64,000 nt of DNA from Balanoglossus misakiensis. Lineage: Eukaryota > Hemichordata. The stretch is from assembly GCA_040954595.2 (NCBI GenBank), contig CM082597.2, positions 8,990,001 through 9,054,000 of the forward strand, given 5' to 3'. The notes under the pieces were generated by a model that searched no databases, had not been told where the DNA came from, and was given only the letters and a program-made list of their open reading frames with translations. Made by a program: the position numbers and the translations under genes. This document shows positions 1 through 11,967 of the stretch, one piece after another; the first letter of the stretch is position 1; the number at the start of each line of letters is the position of its first letter.

Positions 1-599
1 ACATGATGAAACATATATGTGTATGGTCAGCATTGTTATTGTGCCAAATTGGAATTTAAGTCCAGACTAGAATCCATGAATTATTGTCAACAATGACAAT
101 GGCCATTATACACATACATTCTGTGCTGACAAGTAACAATCTGTGTGGAGTAGAACATGAAATCGCATTTGCTACATAGAACAAAAATACTGGAAATAAA
201 GCCAAAAGATACAACGAATGTATATTTAACTTTAACTGCATTCTCATTCTCATCTGTATATATTTTACTGAGATTGTTTCATCAGGGTTTATCAGTATTC
301 TAAACCAGCTTATGTGTGCATACAATCTGATTAAAATCAGATGTAGGGTACGGCGACGTCTTTTACTTCGCAGTACGGTATTCTTATACTGTCGCCTCAC
401 ACTACATCTGACCAACTCCCATAGAAGCTCCCGTTGAAAACTCTAGTAAACCAATCAGACGGTGCCTTATAGAGAACTTTAGGTATCCTTCAGTTTTGAT
501 TGACATAACGTGCAATCTGATTGGCTTGGCCGCAACGGGACGTTGAACAAGCTTCTATATCTGATTCATATAATACTGAAAGGGTTAAGAATGGCACAC
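1..599. other. Left-edge non-coding stretch, no recognisable gene
   Basis: An open frame of 119 codons exists on the minus strand (56-415), but it shows no domain, no splice context and no codon pattern that I recognise. The sequence is AT-rich with a short GC-rich patch near 345-410. It probably lies within an intron or upstream flank of the plus-strand UBE2J1-like gene, whose earlier exons must be left of the window. Confidence 0.4.
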
Positions 600-1460
600 A
601 CTACATGTATGAGCTCATGGAATGTGTTTCTTCCCATAGGATAACATTAAGAATTGATAGAAAACCCTTTTCTACTATTGTAATTTTAAGAAGTTTCACT
701 CATAACTCATCCAAATGAAATTAAATTGAGTGATTCATATAAGTTGTAGGCTCACCACTGTGCTCAGTTTTGAGATAAACTTAAATGTGTCCATGCCTAT
801 AGAAAAATAACATAGAAAGACCTATGGTGAAAAATGTTGACTTTAATTCAGGCTGCATTAGTGGAAAAATAATCATACTTTGTCTGGCATAGAAACTCAG
901 AATCTACAAAAAAGGCCTTTAAAACATGAATGGAAATGAAAATACTGCTACAATAAGAAATTCTTACCTTGAATAAAGTATTTATTGGTACCACCACTTC
1001 CATAAAGAAACCACTTTGCTGGTGTAATGAGTTGTCAATCTGGGTTTGCTCATTGGCCTTGCTTTGAGTTCCAATTCATGATGATGGTGTATTAGGACAC
1101 TGGACTTGAAACAGGTGTATGCTGGTATTATACACGTTGAAAGTATTGTCATTCTTTTAATTGTGGATTTTTGGATTATGCTGTGTATGTATAATGAGAA
1201 TCCGTTAAAAATTGTAGGGGTCATTGCCCTTTAAAAAAAAAATACAGAGCCATGAATTTAGTTGATAATAGAAGAAATTTGCTGTCTCAGCATTTTTCAC
1301 CAATGGTTTGTCTATGGGCGAAGATTTTAACGCAATTTATCTCATAATAGAGCTTGGTGACCACATAATTTTTTTTGACCAATGAATTTACGTTTACTTG
1401 TCTGAGCTATGTGTAAAATTTCGTGAAAAAGACAATAGTAGAAGTTTGTTTTCTGGCAAT
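600..1460. repeat. Two copies of dispersed repeat R1 in opposite orientation
   Basis: Sequence near 640-960 resembles 57280-57600 in the same orientation (shared stretches: TTTTGAGATAAACTT, the 'ccatagg' region and the GACAATA/TATTGTC end). Sequence 1125-1460 resembles 37965-38300 (shared GAGCTATGTGTAAAATTTCG and 'ttagttgataatagaagaaa') and is the reverse complement of the first type. Further partial copies occur at 39350-39500. The pair therefore forms a loose inverted repeat. No coding capacity was seen; this is probably a non-autonomous mobile element. Confidence 0.6.
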
Positions 1461-1835
1461 TATCGATGTAATCCTTTCAGGAACAGACACACATGCACTG
1501 TTTATCAGTTTATGTTGTGCGTGTACATCCTTAAATGGTATTTGCCTATCATGCCTTCCAAATTGTGATTCTGTTCTAGTGTTTTTGTTAAGGGCGGTAC
1601 CTAGATAAAATCTACCGGAGTACCCCAGTCACTCCGAATTAAAACAACAGAACAAGGCCAATGTCACAGTGGTCAGGCAGTCTACGAGAGTTCCCCAGTC
1701 ATTTTACCGGGGTTCCCCTGGGTGTATCAATGTGGTTATATTAGGAGGTTATAGGAATATTAACGGGGTTCCCAAATCCATTACCAGTGTTCCCCGACCT
1801 TTGCAAAAACACTGTGTTCTTTTTATCCTCCACAG
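1461..1835 (+). other. Intron preceding the ube2j1 terminal exon
   Basis: No open frame of interest. It contains several variants of an ACCGG-GTTCCCC motif (near 1610, 1690-1715, 1765 and 1785), which may be an old tandem repeat. It ends in a pyrimidine-rich tract (CTTTTTATCCTCCACAG) that supplies the acceptor for the exon starting at 1836. Confidence 0.5.
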
Positions 1836-2410
1836 GAAGAGACAAAGAAAAGCATAGCAACCTCTGCTGATACTGCCACAACAAGCACAAGCACAAACAC
1901 ACCCCAGCCTGTAGCTTCTGCGAACCAACAACCCCCACCCTATCCAGCCGCAGCATACCAGCAACACTTCCAGCAGATGTCATACCCGAACCCATTCGTG
2001 TCTCAGTACGCTGCGTTTGCAGGAGCCGGACAGCCGCCACGACACAGAGATGCGGCATCGAACAACGACAACACCGTTCAACCGCCAGCCGATGCAACAC
2101 CCCAGGCAGATGTCAACACTCCCCTAGCACCAGAACCTGCAACTGCCAACACAGAAAACACCCCCAGAGAAATGCCAATGACAATGCTACCACAGAGACA
2201 AACATACGACAAAGAAATGTCAGCCAGCAAGGGTATGAGCAACCCAGAAGAAGAAACGACACACTATCAAATCAGAATAATCGCCAGATACGTCAGCAAG
2301 AAAATAGTAATTCTTTCGTGTTGATAGTGCTGTTGAGTCTAGCCTTAGCAGCTCTTATGTTGAGACGATTATTCATTACATACGAGTTTAAATTTGATTA
2401 TAATGTGTAG
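1836..2410 (+). CDS. UBE2J1: UBE2J1-like ubiquitin-conjugating enzyme, terminal exon (C-terminal tail and membrane anchor), with an apparent frameshift
   Basis: Terminal exon of a tail-anchored ER ubiquitin-conjugating enzyme (Ubc6e family, ER-associated degradation). A good acceptor (CCTCCACAG) precedes 1836. The first frame reads a Pro/Gln/Ala/Thr-rich linker (about residues 1-110 of this exon, including QQPPPYPAAAYQQHFQQ), typical of the low-complexity region between UBC fold and anchor. That frame stops at 2322-2324 without any membrane segment. The frame starting one base earlier in register is open from upstream and ends NSFVLIVLLSLALAALMLRR, then LFITYEFKFDYNV and TAG at 2408-2410. This strongly resembles the vertebrate UBE2J1 tail (LALAALIFRR... 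with an acidic/aromatic end). Both halves look genuine, so a one-base change between about 2110 and 2210 (for example in the C5 run near 2159) is inferred: sequencing error, polymorphism or mutation. The catalytic UBC exons are not in the window. Confidence 0.7.
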
Positions 2411-3029
2411 TTTATGAAAATATTTAATTAATTCACAACTGATGACAGGTCAAATGTTATTATTTTCCTCGAGTTTTCATACACATCTGGAATGTTGTCT
2501 ATATCTTAACAAAAACTATTGTTGAAAAGTCCTGGTGAAAAATCAAGCCAGCCATTATTTATTGTATTGAAATAGATGGGGGGAGGCACAATGAAAATGG
2601 CATATGTTTAGCCTATAGATTTCTGGAAACCACTGGTGAACTCGCTGATAGTACTGAGCAATCTGAATGATATGAACATAGTGGTTATTTGGTTGTAGAT
2701 ACAGACCTCTCTGCAAAATTTTCCTCAAAGAGGTTTTAAATCCGTAACCAAATATAAGCGCACACCATTTATAATGTCATTATATATAATATGATTTTGT
2801 GTGATAAAAAATCTGATGTTTGGATTTTAAGTATTACATGCCAGAAAGGCCTCGTTGCTCACTGCTCATGAAAATGCCACTTGTACAAACATGTTCTAGA
2901 ATTTCTTAAGTAGAGCGCCCTGATGCCCATGACCAATCCAAGTTAATAAATTGTGTTCTATTCAGATGCATTCTCTTTTGTGTATTTTATTTCAGTTATT
3001 TACTGTTCAGGTCTTCTAGTAGAGAATGT
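2411..3029 (+). other. Putative 3' UTR and downstream flank of ube2j1
   Basis: AT-rich sequence without domain-bearing open frames. An AATAAA hexamer sits at 2945-2950 and could serve polyadenylation; no other signal was convincing. Ends where the palindrome at 3030 begins. Confidence 0.35.
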
Positions 3030-3228
3030 TATGACAGAACCCCATGGCTCGATCGTGCAAGCACGGCGTAACGGTAGTATTTGCATCGAGTGTCTGGCAG
3101 TGTATTCTTGCGCCTGTCCCCCGCACTCGCTGTCGCTCGTGCGGGGGGCAGCAAGAATACACCGCCAGCACGAGTGCAAATACTACCGGTACGCCGTGCT
3201 TGCACGATTGAGCCATGGGGTTCTGTTT
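3030..3228. repeat. Near-perfect ~200-bp palindrome (hairpin MITE)
   Basis: The left arm (ACAGAACCCCATGGCTCGAT, then the GTGCAAGCACGGCGTA block) is repeated in reverse complement up to AGCCATGGGGTTCTGT at 3212-3227. The centre is a GC-rich CCCCCGCACTCGCTGTCGCTCGTGCGGGG stem around 3118-3148. The open frames on both strands here are by-products of the palindrome. Confidence 0.8.
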
Positions 3229-3434
3229 TTATTACATATGTTCATCCCATTTTGAAAAAAAGACCGAAAATGAAAGAAATGAGACCGCGGAATGATATTG
3301 CTTGTTTCGTGAACAGGCCACTCATTTGCATACAGGTATAGCATAATGTTTTTGGTATTGCACTGAGTGCAAATACCGATGTTACGCGCGCGCTCGGTGC
3401 AAGTAATCGACGGTACATATGTAATAAAAACCCT
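3220..3434. repeat. Second inverted-repeat element overlapping the first
   Basis: TTTTTATTACATATG at 3226-3240 recurs in reverse complement as CATATGTAATAAAAA near 3416-3430. Inside is a smaller hairpin (GGTATTGCACTGAGTGCAAATACC, 3354-3377). This suggests one small foldback nested beside another. Confidence 0.6.
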
Positions 3435-3489
3435 TGCTTCAACCAATTACAGAGCTTCAATCAGACCAAGTAAACCCTGGTATTATAAA

Positions 3490-3870
3490 TTTATGATCTA
3501 TGTTATACAGGTATAGGACATTTTGTCTTTCACCATGTTTACACTGGGTAAAATGAGAAACATTTCAGATACCAGGTTCAGGCAGGGAAAAATTTGAGAC
3601 ACTATTTGCCTATGGTAAACACAGAGCATTAATCCTTTGAGTCGTTTGTGTCCACACACACAAAGTTTATGTATAGGCACTGCGAGGCTCGGCCCCATAG
3701 ACAATGGGTTGCGAAGAGGTGTTAATCATTACACCGGATCAGGTCTGGCTGGCAAAACCGTCTCAAATCTGAAACGTTCCAGGAAGACTTTAATTGTTCA
3801 CAAAGTATTTTTTATGTCAATGTTTGAGTTGAGATGTTTCAGAAAACTTTCAATGGTCCCTATGTGAATG
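3490..3870. repeat. Dispersed repeat with a second copy at 45470-45600
   Basis: Shares 'gagacactatttgcct..ggtaaacacagagcattaat' and 'gtgtccacacannnaaagtttatgt' with 45505-45585. No coding features. Confidence 0.6.
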
Positions 3871-4985
3871 CCCTATTTTTAGTTCCTTTGTGTTGTATGT
3901 ACAAACACATACAAGTTTCAGCTTTAGGGATCAGTCAGAGCATATTATCAAGCAGTCTGTCTATCGGTTGCTATGTGTGTGTGTGTCTCATCTCCACAAA
4001 AAATATGTAGCACTACATGTACTTCATGAATCACAATATACACACAGTGACTGGCTGTGAGGGTAACATGTGGATGACATGATGGTGTTATAATGCTATT
4101 AAGTGCAAATGTAAAACCTGGACTACAGGCAAGATTTTTGAAAGGACGGTAAATGTTGATGCAAAGAATGTTTGAGTCAGCCTATGCACGTGAACTCAAA
4201 TATACAGAAAAATTTACAAATCTTAAAGTAACATTTTCATATGGAATTGTGTACTTTTGAAAATCATTTCAAAATCATGTTATAGACTTGTTGAAAGACT
4301 GTTGACTACATCTGATTAAAAAGAAACATGAAATTCAAGCAATAACCAGTTTTTTACTTCTCTCTTGTACATAATCATCATGACATGATCAATAGGTCAT
4401 TTTCATGATCCCTATGTGACTTCTTGACTTGCATATTCATTGGAATGAATCCTCTATTTTGAATTAAAACTCTGTAAGTGCCAATAATATTCACTAATTT
4501 GAATTCCCATTTTGATCTATTTTTTGAAAAACTTTTCGCCATGTATAGCTCGCACTATTTCTACAAAACAGGGACAAATTGGCTGAATTTCCAATGTTGT
4601 GTTAACTGTTTTATTAATCATGAGGAAAAAGCGCCGGGCTTATAACTTCCACGGGCGCGCCCAACATTATTTGGGCGATACCATTTTGTGGTAGGTGTCA
4701 CTGGCAAACATGCACCGGACTTCTGATTTATATACTACATGTACTAGGGTCTCACTTGTTGCAACAGTGTTAAAGAAATCAAACGGTTTTGTTTTGGCCG
4801 GTAAACACCGATGGATTCACTCTTAAGTCCATCGTGCATCCAAACGCAGTCGAGTCGGTTCGGTCATTGTTTATGCGACAGTAAATGCCAAATGTGACAG
4901 AAGCATCATATTAAATGAGATAGAATACACAAACAAACAAAGATACGAATAAACAAACAGGCAAACAAACAAACAAACAACCATG
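3871..4985. other. Unannotated intergenic stretch
   Basis: Nothing recognisable. A short TG run lies at about 3974-3988 and an AAAC/CAAA simple repeat at 4930-4980. Confidence 0.4.
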
Positions 4986-5239
4986 AAGGACTGTTCAGAA
5001 TTTACTTCCAAGTTGGGGATGGAGGATTTTTTATTTTCCTGGTGATTTTTTCCCATGGTCTCCCCTAGTAAATTGTGGAGGAAATATGTGGTCCCCCCTT
5101 AAATTTCCTGGGGATTTTCCATGGTCCCCCTATTGTGACTTTTATGTCTAGTCTCCCCTAATTTGTCTTGGAGAAAATGGGTGGTCCCCCCCCTCTGAAA
5201 ATTCTCCGCCCCCTGGAAGTAAATTCTGAACAGTCCCTT
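4986..5239. mobile_element. Small TIR element (~254 bp)
   Basis: The terminal inverted repeat AAGGACTGTTCAGAATTTAC (4986 onward) matches in reverse complement GTAAATTCTGAACAGTCC at 5220-5237. The interior is CT-rich with repeated GGTCCCCCC motifs. No coding capacity; a MITE by structure. Confidence 0.7.
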
Positions 5240-5346
5240 ATTAAAGCCAACAGCTAGCACCCTGGCTTCTCTGCCAGAGGAGCGATAACATCGACAAAAT
5301 GCAGATACACAAGAAATGAGCACTTTATTCCACAAGTGAAGTAGTC

Positions 5347-5425
5347 TGTTCCCTGCCCCATTCCCACCGCTGGCTGCGCCCTTGAGCGTAGCGCCGATGG
5401 CAGTGGGAATGGGGCAGGGGACCTA
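5347..5425. repeat. Short GC-rich hairpin
   Basis: GTTCCCTGCCCCATTCCCAC at 5349-5368 pairs with GTGGGAATGGGGCAGGGGAC at 5403-5422 around a CGCCCTTGAGCGTAGCGCC loop. Confidence 0.75.
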
Positions 5426-5440
5426 GTCCAGGAGCTAGAT

Positions 5441-8400
5441 GCCGTTAATCAGAATTTTTGGTAAGGAAGGTTTGAGAGGTCCATTCTATGTAAAAAATGG
5501 TGCTGATTCCAAAAATGTCAGTCTTATTGACCCCACTCAAGACAAAATTGCCATTTTGGCCATTTTTAACCCAAAAATGGTGTTTTTTTAGAAAACACTA
5601 AAAACACACTGTTTTCGTCACATTCTAAGATCTGATGACATATGATATGCCTATTCTATGTAAAATTTGGTGAATATTACGAAAAAAATAGTTCGATTGA
5701 CCCAAAACAACAGAAAATTGCCTTTTTGACCATTTTTTGCCAAAAAAACGTCATTTTTAGAAAAAAATTAAAAAACACGGTTTTCTTCATAATAGTTGAT
5801 CTGGTGATATATGGAAAGTCAATTCTATGTTAAAAGTGGTGACTTTAAAAAAAAAAGCAGTCTTTTTGACCTCAATCAATACAAAAATGCCATTTTTGGC
5901 CACTTTTTGAGGTCAAAAAAGGTCATTTTTACAAAAAAAACTAAAAATAAATTGTGTTTTTCATATTCAGAGATCATTGGATATATGAAGTGTCCATTCT
6001 ATGTAAAAAACGGTGCTGATTTCAGAAATAGCAGTCTTTTTGACCCTACTCAAGAAAAAAATGCCATTTTTGCCACTTTTTGCCCCAAAACGTCATTTTT
6101 AGAAAACACTCAAAATTTATATATTTTCTTCACTTATATGCCCATCCTATGTAAAACTTGGTGATTATTCCAAAAAAGCAGATTTATTGACCCAACCTAA
6201 TGCAAAAATGCCCTTTTGGAAAGTTATTACCCGAAAAGGCCGTTTTTAGAAAAAAAAATTAAAAACAAACTTTTCTTCATAAAGCTCAGAGATCATGTGA
6301 TATATGAAGTGTTCAACCTATGTAAAAAATGGTGCTAATTCCAGAAATAGCAGTCTTATTGATCCTACTCAAGAAAAAATGCCATTTTTGCCACTTTTTG
6401 CCCCAAAAACGTCATTTTCAGAAAACACTCAAAATTTATATATTTTCTTCACTTTCGGAGATCTGATAATGTATTATATGCCCACTTTATGTGAAAAATT
6501 TCCAAAAAAGCAGTTTTATTGATGCCACCCAAGATAAACGTGCCCTTTGGCAAGTTTTTGCCCAAAAAGTGTCATTTCTAGAAAACACCCAAAACTTTTA
6601 TATTTTCTTCACTTTCGGAGATGATGATGTATTATGTACCCACTCTATGTGAAAAAATTCAAAAAAAAATTACTAGCGCCACTCAAGAAAACAGTGCTTT
6701 TTTGACAAGTTTTTGCCCAAAAAGCCACTTTTCGAAAATCATTATAAACAAACTGTTTGATTCTTATTTGGAGATTCTATGATGTGTGAAAAGTACATTT
6801 ATTGTAAAATAGGTGTTGATTCCAGAAATGCAGTCTTAATGACCTCAACCATGATGAAATCACCTTTTTGGCTAAGTTTTGCACAAAATTGTTATTTTTA
6901 AGAATATATTAATAAGCATTCTCTTTTCTTCACTTTCGGTGATCTTATTATAAATAAAAGCCCATTCTATATTGAAACGTGGTTACTGTTCCAAAAACGG
7001 AAGTCTTACTTACCCTATTCAATTGAAATTTGTAATTTCGGCCACTTTTTTGGTCAAAAATGTTCATTAAAAACAAACAAACTAAAGACAAATTGTTTTC
7101 TTCATATTCAGAGATCTGATCATGTATGAAAAGTCCATTCTGTGTAAAATTTGGTGACTATTCCAAAAACGGCACTCTGGTTGTCAAAATTGCCTTTTTT
7201 GCTATTTGTAGCCAAAAATAGATCTACTCAAGAAAAAATTATCATTTTAGCCATTTTGTACCGAAAAAATGTTTGTATTTGGAGTTTTTGCAAAATTAGC
7301 CCAAGTTGAACTCATAATGATGATGAAACAGCGTCGAGAGGAAAAGAAGTTACGAATGGAACAAAACTCGCGTCAATGAATGTAAACACGCCGCCCGGGA
7401 CCAAGCTCTAAACATGATACAGATGACAAAAGAAAGGCATTGCACATTGCCCAAATATTCCCATACAGCAGTTCCAAATTAAAACGTCAAGGGTTTTATG
7501 TTTATTTAGTTTAAACCCACATTTTCCCTGCTGCGTGCTAGTTCAGGGGCCAGTTTTAGCAGTGCTCTATTGAGTATTCTAGCATCGTTGCACTCCTGTC
7601 CAATCAGTATGACGGAGGTATCATGATATAAATTATAATATAATTTCTGATTTTGTATTCAGATTGAAGAGAATAAATTTCAACACTCTCTCCCGAGCTG
7701 GCATATCTGAACCTAAATATTCCACACCACGCATAATCGACTTATAGTAGACAGTGCGTATACATGGATCATCTTATTGTTAAGTTCAGTTTTGGGCTAA
7801 ATTTGCCAAATTGTGGCAACCCTGTCTTTCAATATCATCAATTTAATTGACATTATATGGTTATGGCGTTTTAAATATGCATATACAACATCAGAACACA
7901 AAAGGCAAAAACATCAATTATATTTGTTTTCTGAAAATGCCTATTGTTGACCAAAAGATGGCTAAATGGCAATTTTGTACTGAGCGGGGTGTCTCAATAA
8001 GACCGTTGTGCTGGTATCAGCATATTTTTTGCACACACACACACAAAAAAAACGAATTTACATACATCACAAGGGCTCTGAATATAAAGGAATAAGTTTG
8101 TATTTATTTTTTCTAACAGTTACCTTTTTGAGCAAAGAGGCCAAAATGATATTTTTTTCCCTCAGTGGGGTCAGTAAGAGTGGGTTTTTTAGTACTTTTA
8201 TTTATCATTTGATCACCAATGGGAAGAAAATGGCATAATTTTCGTATTTTCTAGAAATGACACTTTTTGGGCAAAAACTTGCCAAAAAGGCACTTTTATC
8301 TTGAGTGGCATCAATAAAACTGCTTTTTTGGAAACTTTTCACATACAGTGGGCTTATAATTCATTATCAGATCTCCGAAAGTGAAGAAAATATATAAATT

Positions 8401-9381
8401 TTGAGTGTTTTCTGAAAATGACGTTTTGGGGGCAAAAAGTGGCAAAATGGCATTTTTTCTTGAGTAGGATCAATAAGACTGCTATTTCTGGAATCAGCAC
8501 CATTTTTTACATAGGATGAACATTTCATATATCACATGATCTCTGAGCTTTATGAAGAAAAGTTTGTTTTTAAATTTTTTTCTAAAAATGGCCTTTTTGG
8601 GCAAAAACTTTCCAAAAGGGCATTTTTGCATTAGGTTGGGTCAATGAATCTGCTTTTTTCGAATAATCACCAGATTTTACATAGGGTGGGCATATAATAC
8701 ATTATCAGATCTCCGAAAGTGAAGAAAATATATAAATTTTGTGTGTTTTCTGAAAATGACGTTTTGGGGCAGAAAGTGGCAAAAATGGCATTTTTTCTTG
8801 AGTAGGGTCAATAAGACTGCTATTTCTGGAATCAGCACCATTTTTTACATAGAATGGACATTTCATATATCCAATGATCTCTGAATATGATAAACACAAT
8901 TTATTTTTAGTTTTTTTGTAAAAATGACCTTTTTTGACCACAAAAAGTGGCCAAAAATGGCATTTTTGTATTGATTAAAGTCACCACTTTTAACATAGAA
9001 TTGACTTTCCATATATCACCAGATCAATCATTATGAAGAAAACCGTGTGTTTTATTTTTTTTCTAAAAATGACGTTTTTGGGGCAAAAATTGGTCAAAAA
9101 GGCAATTTTCTGTTGTTTTGGGTCAATCGAACTACTTTTTTCGTAATATTCACCAAATTTTACATAGAATAAGCATATCATATGTTATCAGATCTCAGAA
9201 TGTGACGAAAACAATGTGTTTTTAGTGTTTTCTAAAAAAGACCATTTTGGGGTTAAAAATGGCCAAAATGGCAATTTTGTCTTGAGTGGGGTTAATAAGA
9301 CTGACTTTTTTGGAATGAGCACCATTTTTTACATAGAATGGACTTCTCAAACCTTCCTTACCAAAAATTCTGATTAACGGC
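5441..9381. mobile_element. Giant foldback element with tandem-repeat arms (~3.9 kb)
   Basis: The outermost 12 bases GCCGTTAATCAG (5441) recur as CTGATTAACGGC ending at 9381, and the inverted similarity continues inward for well over 1 kb. Each arm consists of tandem ~150-173-bp units. Unit landmarks (TTCTATGTAAAA, often followed by TGGTGCTGATTCC) are seen near 5485, 5654, 5823, 5996, 6146, 6312, 6484, 6642, 6796, 6964 and 7137 on the left. Reversed landmarks (TTTTACATAGAAT) are near 9335, 9163, 8990, 8840, 8680, 8508 and 8340 on the right. About 1 kb of unrelated spacer lies between. The small open frames inside are repeat-derived. Architecture resembles foldback (TU-like) transposons described in sea urchins. 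No transposase seen. Confidence 0.8.
7330..7625 (+). repeat. Direct repeat, copy 1 (second copy 10880-11160)
   Basis: Shares AGTTCAGGGGCCAGTTTTAG, 'cagtgctctattgagta' and 'gtccaatcag.atg.cgg' with 11072-11155, plus weaker similarity upstream (AAGTTACGAATGGA versus ACGTTACGAATTGA). It lies in the spacer of the foldback element, so the element may have captured or been split by it. Confidence 0.65.
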
Positions 9382-10879
9382 ACCTATCTCATAGTGTAAC
9401 CAGACTACAAGTGAAGAACCCCAGTAACAGACGTAACGAACAAACAAACTACATGTACTAACAACAAAGCAAGAAAAGTGTCAAGCGTCGTCAAAGAAAA
9501 CGAAATAGTTCTAGCATGGTTGGTAAAAGTTATTGGTAGAAAACGAATAGGGCCTTCTACAAATGACGTCTCAGACCCGCAAACGCCACCAGAACACAAA
9601 ACACATGCACAGAACAGTTTAAGCCGGTTGTTGTATGGAGCAGCAATAATCTGCGGTTGGGCCGTCGTAGATTTTCGCTGGTGGTGAAAATAAATAAAAC
9701 ACGATCGATGTTCGATTTATTCCAGATCACATGCGTTTACGGCCAGAAGAGAGCATAAAAGTCTTCAAATGACCATGTGGTGGCGCACTTTTTCCGATTG
9801 GCTGTATTTCAATTTGTTCGTGGTAAATTAATTTTGTGGAGGTGACCGGCACTGAAGCTCTTAGCTAGGATGAGGTGGGATGGAAAAATGCCCCATTTGA
9901 CTCATTTTAGCTGTTTTAAAATATACGACTATTTATAGACAAAAGGAAAATAAAACAAGCGCAAAAACATACCAAACCTAGTTTTATTAATTACAAAAAA
10001 AATTGCTGAGTAAAGGTTTTCATGTGGGCATTCACTTTGAACTTGCTAAATTAATTTAAAGAGACAAAGTCGCTCTCTCTTTGTCCTTTTGCGATGATGG
10101 AATGCTTGCTTGAAGTCTCTCGTGCAATAAATGATGTCGATTCATACATGTATGGATGGTGTATAGGTGGTCGGAATTTACATGTCTTTGCCACGTCCAA
10201 ACCAAAAACACATAAAATCAAACTTTGGGTCATGAAATCGAGTTTTGTTACAGTCTAGAATTTCATGCCACCCCTTTTGGTCATATTATTCTTGGTAGGC
10301 AAAAGTGACAAGTAGTCAAGTTTCAACACAGGCAACATTTTTACAAACAAACCACAAAGAAGACATCAAAAGGGAGAGAATTATAGAATGGTCAATGTGT
10401 GAATAGTTAAGATACGTAAAGTGGCCGGGTTCAACATAACATTAACTCATCGACTTCATATCGTCTTCATGCCATGGTTTTGCCTGCCCTGAAAGTTCTT
10501 GTCGTTGCAGAAGTGGTTTTGACAGAAAGAATTTAGTCTTCCGGGATGTTTGTGATTATTTGAACACCAGACAATACAATGCAACCTTGACTTCCAAAAT
10601 ACTTACCGGCATTGCATTATCTTACCATGGTTAGGCCTACAGAGAACAAATTTTCAACAATATTTTCTGAGTTACCGCTGATATTTGTTTTGTAGTATGG
10701 ATATTAAATTATACATCCCGATACAAAACAGAATGTTATAGAATCCTTCCTGAGTGATATTGAAAAAAATACCGGAATGCTATAGCCTAATCTATGGTTA
10801 GGGTTATTGCTATTATTTTATATCAGTAATCGACTTTGTGTATATCAATGTCATTTTCATAACGAAAATGAACTCGAGT
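9382..10879. other. Unannotated stretch
   Basis: No domain-bearing frame. Near 9768-9826 'accatgtggtggcgc...gattggct' resembles part of the element at 37511-37695. At 10058-10090 a fragment (TTAAAGAGACAAAGTCGCTC) resembles one end of the TTAA palindrome family (a). Confidence 0.4.
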
Positions 10880-11160
10880 CTAATGTAAACGTTACGAATT
10901 GATCGAAAGGCGCTCTGATGAATGTTAACACGAGTGCGCAATGACAAGACATGCATCGTGCATGACAGTGACAACAGTTCCAATAGAGCAGTTAAAAAAT
11001 AAACCGGCCGTCCGTAAATTTATCAGCTATATTTTTTTTTATTTAGTCACGTTTTCCCTGTTGCATGCTATTAGTTCAGGGGCCAGTTTTAGCAGTGCTC
11101 TATTGAGTACTTTCGTATCGATGGATTGATCTCTCGTCCAATCAGAATGGCGGATGGTAG
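10880..11160 (+). repeat. Direct repeat, copy 2
   Basis: Partner of 7330-7625, same orientation; see that entry for shared blocks. Confidence 0.65.
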
Positions 11161-11967
11161 CATGATCCGACATATTGCGTATTACAATAGGGCTTCCTCA
11201 TACAGGTCAGAACAGAGAGGTCATTCCTGTTATTTTAGGACGTCTCAGCTCCTTTGTCTTTTCTGTTATTTTTTGACAAATGCGGATTGACGTTCCATTT
11301 CCAATTGGCGATAATTATATTTATTTGTATTTCATTGCATAAGCGCTTGCTAGTCGTTTTTTAGCAATTTTTTTTGTAGTACAAAAACACTGAAGAAAAC
11401 GAAATATTTTATTCATTCGCACTTCCAAAGAACACCGTGACATAATTCCTCAATTTGCATTTCAGTGTGTGTGTCTGGTGTGTCTGCATTGACGTGAGGC
11501 GCATTCTCCACCCGCACACATACGTTGCATTGCATTCTTTGACTAATTAGTGTTACGTCATGTTGAAGCAGGATTCTGATTGAGTAGTAAGTAAGTTGCA
11601 TAATTGACGCACAGCTGGTGCCTCGTTCTCGTACCGCTGACCATTGCATTTGAAAAATCATTGCAGCTTTGACGTTCATCAAGCATGGAGGCGACCGGGA
11701 CCTCCATGCTTGATGATGTCGTTTCTCTGGTAAGCGTGGCATTTAATGTTATTTTACAAGTACATGTACACTCCTTCTAGCAAAAACTGGTCGTGGTAGG
11801 GCGAGAGGGTCCCCCCAACATCGAAATTCTGACTTTGGGAAGCGTTACAGCACCAAACAGTAAACTCACAGTCGCATGGAATTTGTGCGTTATATTACAC
11901 CGTGCGAGTAAATTGTACGTCGTTCGTTGGCTCGAGTCAGCTTTGTTATTGTGGAGCAGGTGGTACC
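11161..11967. other. Unannotated stretch containing a short strong hairpin
   Basis: At 11677-11718 CATCAAGCATGGAGGC and CCTCCATGCTTGATG form a near-perfect stem with a ~10-base loop. Nothing else recognised. Confidence 0.5.

Noticed and set aside
962-1030. Possible minus-strand exon (KWFLYGSGGTNKYFIQ before GTAAGA)
   Set aside because: The donor is good, but the acceptor lacks a pyrimidine tract, the peptide matches no domain I know, and it lies among R1 repeat sequence. Kept only as a note.
2110-2330. Tiny intron (GTATGAGC...ATCAG) to explain the ube2j1 frame change
   Set aside because: It would be ~43 bp without a pyrimidine tract, and the available acceptors lead directly to stop codons; a one-base indel is simpler.
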